Assembly: GCA_002478225.1 (NCBI GenBank)
Contig: DLMV01000073.1
Span: 48,837 to 66,778, forward strand
Direction of reading: 5' to 3'
DNA: 17,942 nucleotides
Origin: Deltaproteobacteria bacterium UBA7527
GTDB taxonomy: Bacteria > Desulfobacterota > Syntrophorhabdia > Syntrophorhabdales > Syntrophorhabdaceae
In this document: positions 7,041-15,538 of the stretch, piece by piece
Position numbering within the stretch: the stretch's first letter is position 1
Layout of the letters: each line of letters opens with the position of its first letter
Program-made: the position numbers and the translations under genes
Notes under the pieces: model-generated
Seen by the model: the letters and a program-made list of their open reading frames with translations, nothing else
The model's database searches: none
Told to the model about the DNA's origin: nothing

Positions 7041-9326
7041 ATGGCAAGCCCATACAGGTTTATCGGAAAGACAACACCGCGGAAGGACGCAAGGGAGATC
7101 GTCACGGGCAGGGCAAATTTCCTCGCTGACCGGAAGTTCCCCGGCATGCTCCACGGAAAGGTTCTCCGAAGCCCTCATCCCCATGCCCTTATTAAGAGCG
7201 TTTCCAGGGACGAGGTCATGAAACTGCCCGGTGTAGAGGCCGTGCTTACATGGGAAGACGTTCCTAACTGGAAAGGAGGTACGCCCCGCTGTACCAGGAT
7301 CCTGGACCGCAAGGTCAGGTACGTGGGTGACGCGGTAGCGCTTGTGGCCGCGGACACAGAGGAACACGCGAAGGAGGCCCTCAGGTTCATTAAGGTCGAA
7401 TACGAGGTTCTGCCTGCTGTCTTTGATATCGAGGAGGCGTTAAAGCCAGGCGCCCCACAATTGTATGAAGACTTTCCCGGGAACGTCGTGACCCCGGGCG
7501 TTCCCTTTTTCGGACCCAAGAACTTGAAAGAGGTGGTCAGAGGAGATGTGGAAAGGGGATTTGCAGAAGCCGATGTCATCACGGAAGGGACCTTCGGCTA
7601 TGAAAATATGCCAAATCCCATTCCGCCTGAACCGCCGGGAGTTGTTGCCCTGTGGGAAGCGCCTGACAGTGTGACCCTGTGGGTCTCAAATCAGGCTTCA
7701 TATATGGATACGGTGATCCTCTCTCATATCATGGAGAGAAAAATTCAACCAAGAACGATCGGAGGACCTTGCGGAGGCAGCTTCGGATCCAAGTACATGT
7801 CATGGCAGGTTCAGTGCTACGCCGCGCTTCTGAGCAGGGCAACGCGCAAACCCGTCAAGCTTGTCCTTACCAAGGAAGAGCACCTCGCGTCCTTTACGCT
7901 CAGGCCGGCCTCGCGCATGAGCGCGAAGGTGGGCATGAAAAAGGACGGCACTGTGACGGCAGTACAGGGCACCTGGCTCATCGATACAGGCTATTACTCT
8001 ATGACGACCCAGTCGCAGATTGCAGTTGGCTGCGGCGAGGTGCAGATCATGGTGCAGTGTCCTAACTGGGACCTGAAGCCCGTCATTGTCTGCACTAACA
8101 GGAACGCTTCCGGCATCGTGAGGGGTTTCGGCGGTCAGGAATTGAAGTGCTGCCTGATACCGCTTCTGAGCTTAGCCATGGAAAAGGCCGGTGTGGATCC
8201 CTTCGAGTTCCTGAAGAAGAATTTTGTCAGGCCCGGGGGAGGATATTTCTGGAGGGATGGCATCTGGTATAATCACAGAGGCATAGATCATACGAAGGCC
8301 ATGGAGAGAGGCGCCGAGGTCTTCGGCTGGAAAGAGAAGTGGAAGGGATGGCTGAAACCGACAGCCGTGAATGGCCCGAAACGGAGAGGGATCGGCGTGG
8401 GCATCCATGGCAGCGCCGATATCGGCGAGGATTCTTCCGAGGCTTATGTACGCCTCCATCCAGACGGTACTGCCATGCTCTTTTCCTGCGTGACCGAGCA
8501 CGGGACAGGCCAGGTCACGAATTACATCCGCATGGTGGCGGAAGTGCTCCAGCTCCCTATGGAGCGGATCTCCATTACACCCCCAGATTCCCTCATCAAC
8601 CCCTATGAGTTTGGTCCTGCAGGCTCCCGCGGGACATACGCGATTGGGGCAGCCATCATCGCTGCTGCGGAAGACGCCAGACAGAGGCTTCTGGAGCTTA
8701 TTGCCCCCAGACTCAAGGCAAAACCCCAGGATCTTGATACCGTTGACGGTGTTGTTTACCGCAAAGATGATCCCGGAGTGAAGATACCCTGGAAGGCTAT
8801 GGCCGTTGACCGCACCATTACTGGCTATGGGCGGTTCGATCCAGACTACTCCCTTGTCAACTGCATGATGACCTTCATTGAGGTAGAAGTAGACACGGAA
8901 ACAGGCAAGGTCGCCTTGCTACGGGTGGTCAATGCTACTGACGTTGGGCAGATCATTGACCCTCCTGGTCTGGAAAACCAGCTCAACGGCTGTCTCGGCT
9001 CGGCGGGCATTGACAGCGCCATCTTCGAGGAGATGATCCTCGACCGTTCCGCGGGCCGTATGCTGAATGCGAACATGATCGACTATAAGTGGCGTACTTT
9101 TCCCGAACTCCCCGTAATCGAAAATGTGGTTATGGAGACTCCTTTTCCAAGCCATCGATTCCACGCTGTGGGGGTGGGAGAGATAGCCACTTCGCCCGGT
9201 CCCTCGGCCGTGCTCATGGCAGTTTCCAATGCACTCGGGGTTTGGATTCACAAATATCCGGTCACGCCGGAGAGGGTTCTCAAGACCCTGGGAAAGACAG
9301 GTTCAGGAAAGGGGGGTGCGGCATGA
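7041..9326 (+). CDS. Molybdenum hydroxylase large subunit, molybdopterin-binding
   Basis: The 761-residue product spans the normal length of the catalytic subunit of xanthine dehydrogenase/CO dehydrogenase/4-hydroxybenzoyl-CoA reductase-type enzymes. Seen: the N-terminal hammerhead domain (GRANFLADRKFPGMLHGKVL, RYVGDAVALVAAD), the cofactor-contact loops GGPCGGSFGSK, IVRGFGGQE, EHGTGQVTNY and GPAGSRGTYAIGAA, and near the C terminus VGVGEIATSPG, whose Glu (about 714) is the family's catalytic base. The CO dehydrogenase signature AYRCSFR is absent, so it is not a CoxL. The usual RGFG helix differs here (QELKCCLIPLLSLAMEK, lacking the common Glu), and a Pro-rich NPIPPEPPG replaces the more usual segment. 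AGGGGAG precedes ATG 7041 by nine bases; ATG 7032, which overlaps the previous stop, is an alternative. The substrate may be an aromatic acyl-CoA or aldehyde and is undetermined. Confidence 0.88.
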   Translation: MASPYRFIGKTTPRKDAREIVTGRANFLADRKFPGMLHGKVLRSPHPHALIKSVSRDEVMKLPGVEAVLTWEDVPNWKGGTPRCTRILDRKVRYVGDAVALVAADTEEHAKEALRFIKVEYEVLPAVFDIEEALKPGAPQLYEDFPGNVVTPGVPFFGPKNLKEVVRGDVERGFAEADVITEGTFGYENMPNPIPPEPPGVVALWEAPDSVTLWVSNQASYMDTVILSHIMERKIQPRTIGGPCGGSFGSKYMSWQVQCYAALLSRATRKPVKLVLTKEEHLASFTLRPASRMSAKVGMKKDGTVTAVQGTWLIDTGYYSMTTQSQIAVGCGEVQIMVQCPNWDLKPVIVCTNRNASGIVRGFGGQELKCCLIPLLSLAMEKAGVDPFEFLKKNFVRPGGGYFWRDGIWYNHRGIDHTKAMERGAEVFGWKEKWKGWLKPTAVNGPKRRGIGVGIHGSADIGEDSSEAYVRLHPDGTAMLFSCVTEHGTGQVTNYIRMVAEVLQLPMERISITPPDSLINPYEFGPAGSRGTYAIGAAIIAAAEDARQRLLELIAPRLKAKPQDLDTVDGVVYRKDDPGVKIPWKAMAVDRTITGYGRFDPDYSLVNCMMTFIEVEVDTETGKVALLRVVNATDVGQIIDPPGLENQLNGCLGSAGIDSAIFEEMILDRSAGRMLNANMIDYKWRTFPELPVIENVVMETPFPSHRFHAVGVGEIATSPGPSAVLMAVSNALGVWIHKYPVTPERVLKTLGKTGSGKGGAA

Positions 9327-10294
9327 GGTCCTTTACCCACATCAATGCGCGCACACTGGACGAAGCTATTGAGCTTCTGCGGAAATACAGGGGTCGTGCC
9401 GTGCTCAATGCCGGCGGCACAGATCTGCTCTCAGCTCTCAAGGGAGAATATCTCTCCCGCTATCCTGAGACCGTTATCAACCTTAAATCCATTTCCGGCC
9501 TCGATTACGTCAGTGAAGACGGCGGGCTATTAAGAATTGGCGCTCTCGCAAAGCTTTCCGACATTGTGAGATCCCCGCTTGTCAGCAGCGGCTACCGGGT
9601 ACTTGCGGAGGCTGCTCGTTCTGTAGCAAGCCCCCAGATCAGAAATGCGGCCACGATCGGCGGGAACCTCTGCCAGGATATTCGCTGCTGGTACTATCGC
9701 TATCCACGTCATATAGGGGGACCCGTGCAATGTGCGCGAAAAGGAAGCGGGCCATGCCTTGCTGTCAGAGGCGACAACCGGTATCACGCCATCATGAATA
9801 GCAGAAAATGTTTTGCTGTGTGCCCTTCCGACACAGCCGTGGCGCTGGCAGTGCTGGATGCGCAAGTTCATGTTTCGGGCCCGGAAGGTGACCGAGCAAT
9901 AGCGGTCACTGATTTCTTCGGTCCCCTGGCGAATGCCCTCAGATCGAACGAGATAGTAAGGAAGATCGAGGTTCCAAAGGTCTCGGTTTCAGCCGTGCAG
10001 ACCTTTTTGAAGTTCACGGTGAGAGAGCCTATCGATTTTGCCGTCGTGAGCGTTGCCTCCGTCATTACGCGTGAAGAAGGGGTGTGTACGGATGCGCGCA
10101 TCGCCCTTGGGGCGGTGGCGCCGGGGCCTGTACGCGCCAGCAAGGCGGAGGAGATGCTTAAGGGCGAGCGCATTGACGAGGAGATGGCCGCACAGGCTGC
10201 GGAGCAAGCCCTCGCAGGCGCCCGACCATTGAGTAAGAATGCGTATAAGATCGAGATTGCCAAAACCCTTGTGAAGAGGGCTATATTAAGATAA
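9323..10294 (+). CDS. Molybdenum hydroxylase medium subunit, FAD and probable [4Fe-4S]
   Basis: The 323-residue product is the FAD subunit of the same enzyme. The flavin-binding motifs are LNAGGTDLL (about 28-36) and IRNAATIGGNLCQD (about 106-119); the C-terminal CODH-type domain follows (about 215-320). An insertion after residue 117 carries C122, C137, C145 and C163 around WYYRYP, GPVQC, GSGPC and SRKC, with a NRYHAI segment. Similar inserts bind an extra [4Fe-4S] cluster in 4-hydroxybenzoyl-CoA reductase HcrB and relatives, where it helps move electrons inward from ferredoxin for a reductive reaction. Further cysteines at 117 and 167 are of unknown role. The ATG overlaps the previous stop (ATGA), so translation is coupled. 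Confidence 0.88.
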   Translation: MRSFTHINARTLDEAIELLRKYRGRAVLNAGGTDLLSALKGEYLSRYPETVINLKSISGLDYVSEDGGLLRIGALAKLSDIVRSPLVSSGYRVLAEAARSVASPQIRNAATIGGNLCQDIRCWYYRYPRHIGGPVQCARKGSGPCLAVRGDNRYHAIMNSRKCFAVCPSDTAVALAVLDAQVHVSGPEGDRAIAVTDFFGPLANALRSNEIVRKIEVPKVSVSAVQTFLKFTVREPIDFAVVSVASVITREEGVCTDARIALGAVAPGPVRASKAEEMLKGERIDEEMAAQAAEQALAGARPLSKNAYKIEIAKTLVKRAILR

Positions 10295-10309
10295 TCGGGA
10301 GGAAGGATA

Positions 10310-11956
10310 ATGCCGATAGACGGATTTGAACCATATAAGCCTGAAGACGTGGAGAAATATGTCAAGTACAGGTGGTGGCTGGGTCTCACATGGGGAGACA
10401 TGTTCGACAAGGCAACCGATCTCTATCCCCGCAAGGAAGCCCTTGTGGATGATACCTCCCGGTTTACGTATCGTGAGCTCCGCGAGAAAGTTGACCGCCT
10501 TGCCATCGGTCTTATGAGGCTGGGGATCAAAGAGCGCGATTTTGTCCTGCTCCAGATCCCGAACTGGCATGAATTCATCTTCGCCTTCTTTGCGCTGCAA
10601 AAGATCGGCGCCATCGTTGTCCTTCTCGTGGCCCGTCATGGCCTTGCTGAGGTCAGCTACCTGAGCAGCCTGACGAACCCCGTGGCCTGGATCGGCCCTG
10701 ATCATTACAAGAAGACCGACTACCTCCCCATGCTGCAGAAGGTAATGGAGCAGCAAAAAGGGCTGAGGCACATCATATCAGTCAGATCGCCGGGAAACAG
10801 GGCCTTCACGCCTTTAGAAAAGCTGATCGAAGAGAGCGAGCTTACCGGGCCAAACCTCGAAGCCCTTGCCGCCAGGAGGCCCGATCCCATGGAGGTCTCC
10901 ATCATCCTCCCTACAGGAGGCACAACAGGCGCGCCCAAGGCGGTCCCGCGGACGCACAACGATTACATCGCCAACGTTGAATATCACACGAGGGCCTGGG
11001 AGGTCACATGCAACGATGTAATGCTGACAGCCGCGCCTATAAGCCATGCCCAGGCGATACATAATTGCGTGGGCGGCGCCTTTTTCCACTGCGCAAAGTA
11101 CGTGATCACCGACAGCACCGACGCCGCGGATATCTGCAGTGTCATTGAGCGGGAGAAGGTGACGGCCTTTCCCACGGTGCCAGCCCTGGTACAGAGGATC
11201 GTGAACCTCGAGAACCTGAAGGAATACGACCTCAGCTCGCTGACGAGGATCTACGCCGGAGGAGCTCCGAGCACCCCCGAGCTGGTGAAGAGCGTATATG
11301 AGAAGATCGGCTGCAAGTTCGTCAATGCCCTCGGCTCCTCTGAAGGGCCGGCGGCAATGAGCCGTCTCGACGCCGATATTGAAACGATCTGCTATACGGT
11401 CGGTGAAAAGGACTGTCCCTACTCGCAGGTCAGGATCGTCGACCAGTATCTGCAGGACCTGCCGCCCAACAAGGAGGGGGAGCTCATTACAAAAGGCCCT
11501 ACTATCTTCAACGGCTACTTCAGATCCAGCGAAGAGAACAGGAACGTCTTCACGGAGGACGGGTTCTTCAGGACCGGCGACCTGGCAAAGATCGACGAGA
11601 AGGGGATCATAACGATAACGGGGAGGATCAAAGAGACGATCCTCCGGGGAGGAGAGACGCTCAGCGCCATCGGGATCGAACGGCTGATCAGCTCCCATCC
11701 GGCCGTTGCTGAAGTGGCGGTCATCGGCATGCCCGACAGGGAGCTCGGCGAGAGGATCTGCGCCTACGTCAAGCTCAAAGAGGGGGCAGCCCTCTCGTTT
11801 GAAGAACTTGTGACTTACCTCAAAGGCATCGGCGCCTCGGTCCTCCAGCTGCCGGAGCGTATGGAGATCATCGATGCCATGCCCCTCACCAAGGTCGGCA
11901 AGACGGATAAGAAGGTCCTTAAGGATGATATCGCAAAAAAGCTGGGCGCGGCCTGA
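10310..11956 (+). CDS. AMP-forming aryl/acyl-CoA ligase, EntE-like
   Basis: A 548-residue ANL-superfamily enzyme closest in motifs to 2,3-dihydroxybenzoate-AMP ligases. The P-loop is LPTGGTTGAPKAVPRTHNDY (200-219); the hinge and A8 region has TGRIKETILRGGETLSAIGI; the A10 catalytic Lys is about K531 in PLTKVGKTDKK. It would adenylate an acid and pass it to CoA; no carrier-protein gene is nearby, so CoA rather than a carrier is the likely acceptor. In EntE/DhbE the residues H234, N235 and S240 contact the aromatic ring; the aligned PISHAQAIHN here reads H246, A247 and N252, so 2,3-dihydroxybenzoate is an unlikely substrate. It has GGGAGGAAGG before the ATG, 15 bases after the FAD subunit gene, as the last gene of the operon. 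Context suggests it makes the CoA thioester handled by the upstream molybdenum enzyme; this is inference. Confidence 0.85.
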   Translation: MPIDGFEPYKPEDVEKYVKYRWWLGLTWGDMFDKATDLYPRKEALVDDTSRFTYRELREKVDRLAIGLMRLGIKERDFVLLQIPNWHEFIFAFFALQKIGAIVVLLVARHGLAEVSYLSSLTNPVAWIGPDHYKKTDYLPMLQKVMEQQKGLRHIISVRSPGNRAFTPLEKLIEESELTGPNLEALAARRPDPMEVSIILPTGGTTGAPKAVPRTHNDYIANVEYHTRAWEVTCNDVMLTAAPISHAQAIHNCVGGAFFHCAKYVITDSTDAADICSVIEREKVTAFPTVPALVQRIVNLENLKEYDLSSLTRIYAGGAPSTPELVKSVYEKIGCKFVNALGSSEGPAAMSRLDADIETICYTVGEKDCPYSQVRIVDQYLQDLPPNKEGELITKGPTIFNGYFRSSEENRNVFTEDGFFRTGDLAKIDEKGIITITGRIKETILRGGETLSAIGIERLISSHPAVAEVAVIGMPDRELGERICAYVKLKEGAALSFEELVTYLKGIGASVLQLPERMEIIDAMPLTKVGKTDKKVLKDDIAKKLGAA

Positions 11957-11967
11957 GGCTGGTCACT

Positions 11968-11989
11968 GGATGAGAAAGACGGCTCATCC
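11968..11989 (+). terminator. Hairpin after the ligase gene, possible terminator
   Basis: GGATGAG (11968-11974), an eight-base loop, CTCATCC (11983-11989): a perfect seven-base stem after the operon's last stop. No U tract follows (ATGTTTGTCC), so it may only weaken readthrough. Confidence 0.35.
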
Positions 11990-12024
11990 TATGTTTGTCC
12001 AAACTATGATAAGGAGGTTTGTGC

Positions 12025-12441
12025 ATGTCTATTAAGATTGCCCGTGTTTTTCTCATTGCGTCCTTTATCGTTATTCCGGCAACTGCACCCCTGTATGCGG
12101 AGACGACGATCATATCATGCCCGAAGGTTTTTACCACCAACCCTTTTCAGCTCGTAAGGATCGAAAACGGCGACGGCTGGGAGAGATCAGAGGCGTCCGG
12201 CTATAAGATGTTTTGCAGACACTACATCAATCCTCAGGGATACCTGACGTGCTTCTATGGGCCTGCCGCGCACGGCGCCTCCGATGTGGTAACATTGAAA
12301 CGGTTTCCTCCTGCCGATACAACATGCAAGGCATTGGAAGCGGCAAGCGTGGAGTGCAGCTTCGAGTGCACCACTCAGGTAAAGGCGCCCGTCACCGAAA
12401 AAACGATCAGGCCACCAAGGACAATTCCGCCGAGACGGTGA
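12025..12441 (+). CDS. Small secreted six-cysteine protein of unknown function
   Basis: The 138-residue product has a signal peptide (1-25, cleaved after APLYA). The mature part holds six cysteines (ISC, MFC, LTC, TTC, and VEC-SFEC), compatible with three disulfides in the periplasm, and a Lys/Pro/Arg-rich tail (IRPPRTIPPRR). I recognise no family. AAGGAGG seven bases before the ATG is a strong ribosome binding site. It lies 68 bases after the ligase gene, past a hairpin, and could be read from the same transcript or separately; its 3' end converges on the amidohydrolase. Confidence 0.7.
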   Translation: MSIKIARVFLIASFIVIPATAPLYAETTIISCPKVFTTNPFQLVRIENGDGWERSEASGYKMFCRHYINPQGYLTCFYGPAAHGASDVVTLKRFPPADTTCKALEAASVECSFECTTQVKAPVTEKTIRPPRTIPPRR

Positions 12442-12466
12442 TGGTCATTATAAAGACATCCTTCCG

Positions 12467-14254
12467 TCATTCACGTGTCATGTGGACGGTCTTTCCCCCT
12501 ACGATCGTGCGCAGGGAATGGATCTCCTTGATCTCTTCGACGGGGCATTTCAGGTAATCCTTGTTGAGCACCATGAGGTCTGCCGCCTTGCCCACCTCTA
12601 TGCTTCCTTTAAAACCTTCCGAGAAGGAAACGTATGCGCCGTTCACCGTATACTGCTTGAGCGCAGATTCACGGGAGATACGTTCCTCAGGCACCAATAC
12701 ACCGCCGTTCTCGGTCTGCCTCGTCACCAGGGCATGTATAGCCACCCACGGGTGATACGGGTTCACCGCCTTTATAGGATCCCATTTGATCATGAGGTCG
12801 CTGCCTCCGCTGGCAACTACGCCGATCCGCTCCATTGTCCTGAATGGATAGAATGTCCTTATCGTTTTCTCCGTCAGGATCTGAGACAGGAGGGCTCCGT
12901 CCTTGTACAACCATGCGACCTGGCTGATGAGCAGAACCCCGTGGTCGGCCATCCATTGCAGTGAGGCCTCATCGGTAAAGTCGCCATGGGTCACGGACCA
13001 CCGGCGACCCTTGATGGGATGGACGACGTCGACCCGCTTGTAGGCTCCCAGGAGAACGTCCAGCGCTCCATCGCCCACGCAGTGCGCGGTCATAGGGAGG
13101 TTCAGCTCGTACGCTGCCTCGCCGGCCTTGGCGTATGTGGCTTCGTCATAGAGGACGACGCCTTTAAAGTTCGAATCCTTGTGTCCGTATACCTTTTTAT
13201 GCAGGGGACCCTTGGCTCCGTAAGGTTCCCGCATTCTGGCAGTGCCGGTCATAACGCCTCCGTCGATCCAGCCCTTCAGAAAGCCTATCCTGCCCCACGC
13301 GTCAGGCGTCTTGACGAGGGGAATCATTCCCTTCACCTGGTTTATGATCTCTTCCTTGGACTTCGTGACATCCGGGATGATGCTGTAGGTCATCTGGACG
13401 CCCAGTTCGCCGCGGCTGTATGATGTGTTGTACGGCTAGACGCCGTTCGCGGAGCTTCTCCCCTCGATGACGGAGGTAAAACCAAGCTGGTTGTAACGGG
13501 CAACAAGCTTTCGTATCGCATCCATGCGCTCTTCCTGGGTCAGTTTCCGCCTTCCGGGGTAGTACTTCGAGATCGATGCCTGGCAGCGGAGAAAGAGCCC
13601 TATCGGCTCCCCCGCAGCGGTGTCCTTGACTATCTCGCCAACCTTCGGCTGCGGGGTGTTCCTGTCGATCCCGGCGATCTTCATTGCGTACGAGTTTGCC
13701 TGCCCTGAATATGCGCCGTCGATCAGGACCGGGTTCTTCGGGGCCACCGCGTCAAGCTCCTGCAGGTTAGGAAAGCGATGTTCCTTAAAACGGGTGGGAA
13801 AGGTCTTGTCGAAGAGGATCCACTCGCCTTCCTTGAGCGTCTTCACCTTTTCGGCCGTATATTTCAGGAGCGCATCTGCGGACTCAGGCACAGGCAGTTC
13901 GCCCAGGTACTCGCTTTCCGCCGCTTCCTGCAAATGCGCGTGGCTTTCGATGAGTCCCGGGATGACCGTCTTCCCCTTCAGGTTCACCCGCTCTGTCCTG
14001 CCTTTTTTTGCCAGAGCTAAGACCTGCTTATTTGTCCCCACGGCGATGATCCTGTCCTTCTTTATTGCAACGGCCTGGGCAATGGTGAACTTTCCATCCA
14101 CTGTCAGGACCTTTCCGTTATAAAGCACAATATCGGCAACTTCCCTGGCCGCATTTGCCGGACTGATCCCCACCCAGGGAACCGATAGAAGCATGGTCAA
14201 TACAAGACAGAACCCGGTAAGGCAAAGATAATTCCTTATGTAGTTTTTAGTCAT
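12467..14254 (-). pseudogene. Exported YtcJ-like amidohydrolase split by one in-frame TAG
   Basis: One reading frame encodes a complete amidohydrolase of the Amidohydro_3/YtcJ type (about 595 residues if read through), broken only by TAG at 13436-13438. The 5' part (14254-13436, 272 residues) has a signal peptide (VGISPANAA) and the metal motif IPGLIESHAHLQ. The 3' part (13435-12467; an internal ATG lies at 13393) has the remaining metal or catalytic positions in TAHCVGDGA, SVTHGDFTD and ASGGSDLMI, and the closing KAADLMVLNKDY. No residues are lost at the break: GRSSANGV, stop, PYNTSYSRGEL. The start has GGGGGAG two bases before ATG 14254. Such enzymes hydrolyse amides, and the natural substrates are mostly unknown. 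Other genes here end normally at TAG, so stop reassignment is unlikely; a recent nonsense mutation or a sequencing error fits best. Confidence 0.82.
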
Positions 14255-14272
14255 TTCTCCCCCTTTTTGTCC

Positions 14273-14302
14273 ATTATGCCTGAATGTCCCTCTATATTGC
14301 AA
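14273..14302 (-). promoter_or_regulatory. Weak candidate promoter of the amidohydrolase
   Basis: On the minus strand TTGCAA (14297-14302), an 18-base spacer and CATAAT (14273-14278). The transcript leader would be only about 12 bases, just enough for the GGGGGAG ribosome binding site. Confidence 0.3.
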
Positions 14303-14553
14303 ACTTCAGCGGGGTACGGGCTCTTTCCCCTGCCCTCTTTGCTCGAGTCCGCAGAGTTCCCGAAGAGAACACATTTCTTCCGCAATGGTTCCAAGAAAGA
14401 TCGATACAACCAGCCCCGCAGCTTCCCATGAATTCTGCAGTCTTCCGAGTTCATAGAAATAGTACGAACTTCCTTTCCTGCGCTCTCTATCCCCTATGAG
14501 AGAAAATGGTTCTTCCGGTCTGCCTGGTTGGCAATGAGGTTCTTGTGCTATCC
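14303..14553. other. Gene-free stretch without recognisable features
   Basis: No convincing gene on either strand. Short frames exist but show no family, ribosome binding site or conserved pattern. It borders mosaic copy B and may be its decayed continuation. Confidence 0.4.
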
Positions 14554-14647
14554 GATGCTGAATGCTTGAAAGATCTGACAAGTATCGAGAATTCAGCGAC
14601 GAGCATCTGATTTTCTCTTGACAATTTAATTGAAACAGCAGGAGAAT
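14554..14647. repeat. Degenerate mosaic repeat, copy B, with promoter-like core
   Basis: GATGCTGAATGCTTGAAAGA, then GACAAGTATCGAGAATTCAG and GCGACGAGCATCTG, align word by word with 16562-16618 (GATGCTGGATAC, ATGCTTGCAAGATC, GAACAAGGAATGAGAATCC, GGCGATCTG). It ends in TTGACAATTTAATTGAAACA then GCAGGAGAAT, matching the cores at 6418 and 16694. Confidence 0.6.
14618..14647 (+). promoter_or_regulatory. Promoter-like core upstream of the membrane-anchored protein
   Basis: TTGACA (14618-14623), an 18-base spacer and GAGAAT (14642-14647). A start near 14654 would leave a leader of about 55 bases to the ATG at 14710. The poor -10 keeps confidence modest. Confidence 0.4.
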
Positions 14648-14709
14648 TTAAGAAATGGAGATCAGCACGAAGTTGTCGTCTGCATCTCACAGACCGGGAT
14701 GGAGGGTAT

Positions 14710-15186
14710 ATGATAACGTGTAAGTTTATGGGGAATAAAAGAGGCAAGACGGCGATACTGCTTGTATTGGCGATCGTCATTGGCGCTTTGTATGGAGGAT
14801 ACTACTATTTTAGTAAAACTCCGCGATACGCGCTCATTCAGTTCAAACGGGCCATCCTGTTCAAAGACGCTGAACTTGCGGAGAGATATCTTGATATGAA
14901 CAGCTTTATAAACAAATTCCTGGGCGAGATACCCTCTGAAGCCGAAAAAGAATCAGTCAAAAAACGCCTGATATATGAAATCAACTGGCCCAGTCAGAGA
15001 AGTACCTTTGCCAGCGTTACGGACTGGAGCGTTTTTACCGTTCGGATAAATATCGACGTTGATAATAATGACGTTGCCACAACCGAACCGGATACGGGCA
15101 CAAATGTAAGGTTGGAAAGAAAACGGGATGGGCAATGGATAATAACGTTGATCGATTTCAATAAAGCTCAGGAGACCCAAAAATAG
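14710..15186 (+). CDS. Membrane-anchored protein, DUF2939-like
   Basis: The 158-residue product has a short basic N terminus, one membrane segment (about 14-34, TAILLVLAIVIGALYGGYYY), then a soluble part outside the membrane. The segment TPRYALIQFKRAILFKDAEL with AERYLDMNSFINKFLG resembles the N-terminal pattern of DUF2939-type proteins (a Tyr, an amphipathic helix, then a YxD element); this is a pattern impression, not a search. The end is beta-type and acidic. GGAGGG lies three bases before the ATG, which is close. The function is unknown; it stands alone between a mosaic repeat and a toxin-antitoxin pair. Confidence 0.65.
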   Translation: MITCKFMGNKRGKTAILLVLAIVIGALYGGYYYFSKTPRYALIQFKRAILFKDAELAERYLDMNSFINKFLGEIPSEAEKESVKKRLIYEINWPSQRSTFASVTDWSVFTVRINIDVDNNDVATTEPDTGTNVRLERKRDGQWIITLIDFNKAQETQK

Positions 15187-15196
15187 GATCGGACGT

Positions 15197-15225
15197 CTGA
15201 TGGGTCTGTCTTACGTCCCCATCAG
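15197..15225 (+). terminator. Hairpin after the membrane-anchored protein gene
   Basis: CTGATGGG (15197-15204), a 13-base loop, CCCATCAG (15218-15225): a perfect eight-base stem eleven bases after the stop codon. No T run follows, so it may act as a weak terminator or a transcript-end structure. Confidence 0.4.
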
Positions 15226-15258
15226 CTACGACTTCAAAGAAAATCTTTCCGGGATAAT

Positions 15259-15286
15259 TTGACATGACACAAAATATGTGTATAAT
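15259..15286 (+). promoter_or_regulatory. Consensus promoter of the RelB/RelE-type pair
   Basis: TTGACA (15259-15264), a 16-base spacer and TATAAT (15281-15286). Both hexamers match consensus exactly. The transcription start would be near 15293. Confidence 0.85.
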
Positions 15287-15295
15287 ATGTACATA
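15286..15295. promoter_or_regulatory. Palindrome at the transcription start, candidate antitoxin operator
   Basis: TATGTACATA is a perfect ten-base palindrome that begins at the last base of the -10 and covers the predicted start. ATATGT also recurs eleven bases upstream. This is where an autoregulating ribbon-helix-helix antitoxin would bind. Confidence 0.5.
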
Positions 15296-15309
15296 CCATA
15301 AGGTGGCAT

Positions 15310-15534
15310 GTGCAGATAAGACATAACATCACCCTCGATGAGGATATCTCACGCGAACTGGAAACAATCGCCGGCGAACTCGGCGAGAAGAAAAGTTCCG
15401 TTATAGAAAAGGCGCTGGCCGTCTATTTTGATTTTCTCGACCTCAAACTCGTGCAGAAAAGGATGAAGGACCTCAAGGAGGGGCGGGATACCATCGTAGA
15501 TGCCAGGAAAGTCTGGAAGGAACTTGGGATTTAG
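15310..15534 (+). CDS. Ribbon-helix-helix antitoxin (RelB/CopG-like)
   Basis: The 74-residue product starts with a beta strand (IRHNITLDEDISRELE) followed by two helices (LGEKKSSVIEKALAVYFDF), the ribbon-helix-helix DNA-binding layout. The C-terminal half, rich in charged residues (KLVQKRMKDLKEGRDTIVD), would wrap the toxin. Translation starts at GTG 15310 with AAGG six bases upstream; the ATG two bases earlier runs into a stop after three codons. The stop is followed almost at once by the toxin gene. It would neutralise the toxin and repress its own promoter. Confidence 0.85.
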   Translation: MQIRHNITLDEDISRELETIAGELGEKKSSVIEKALAVYFDFLDLKLVQKRMKDLKEGRDTIVDARKVWKELGI

Positions 15535-15538
15535 AGTC

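Noticed and set aside
10814..11698. 294-codon minus-strand frame opposite the CoA ligase
   Set aside because: It is a shadow of a GC-rich conserved gene; its translation shows no family pattern.
13436..13438. Pyrrolysine insertion at the TAG
   Set aside because: TAG ends other genes normally (706, 15534 and the hydrolase), no downstream structure or pyl genes are seen, and the family does not use pyrrolysine.
14306..14581. 91-codon minus-strand frame in the gap before 14710
   Set aside because: No ribosome binding site or recognisable motif, and it overlaps mosaic copy B; probably chance.
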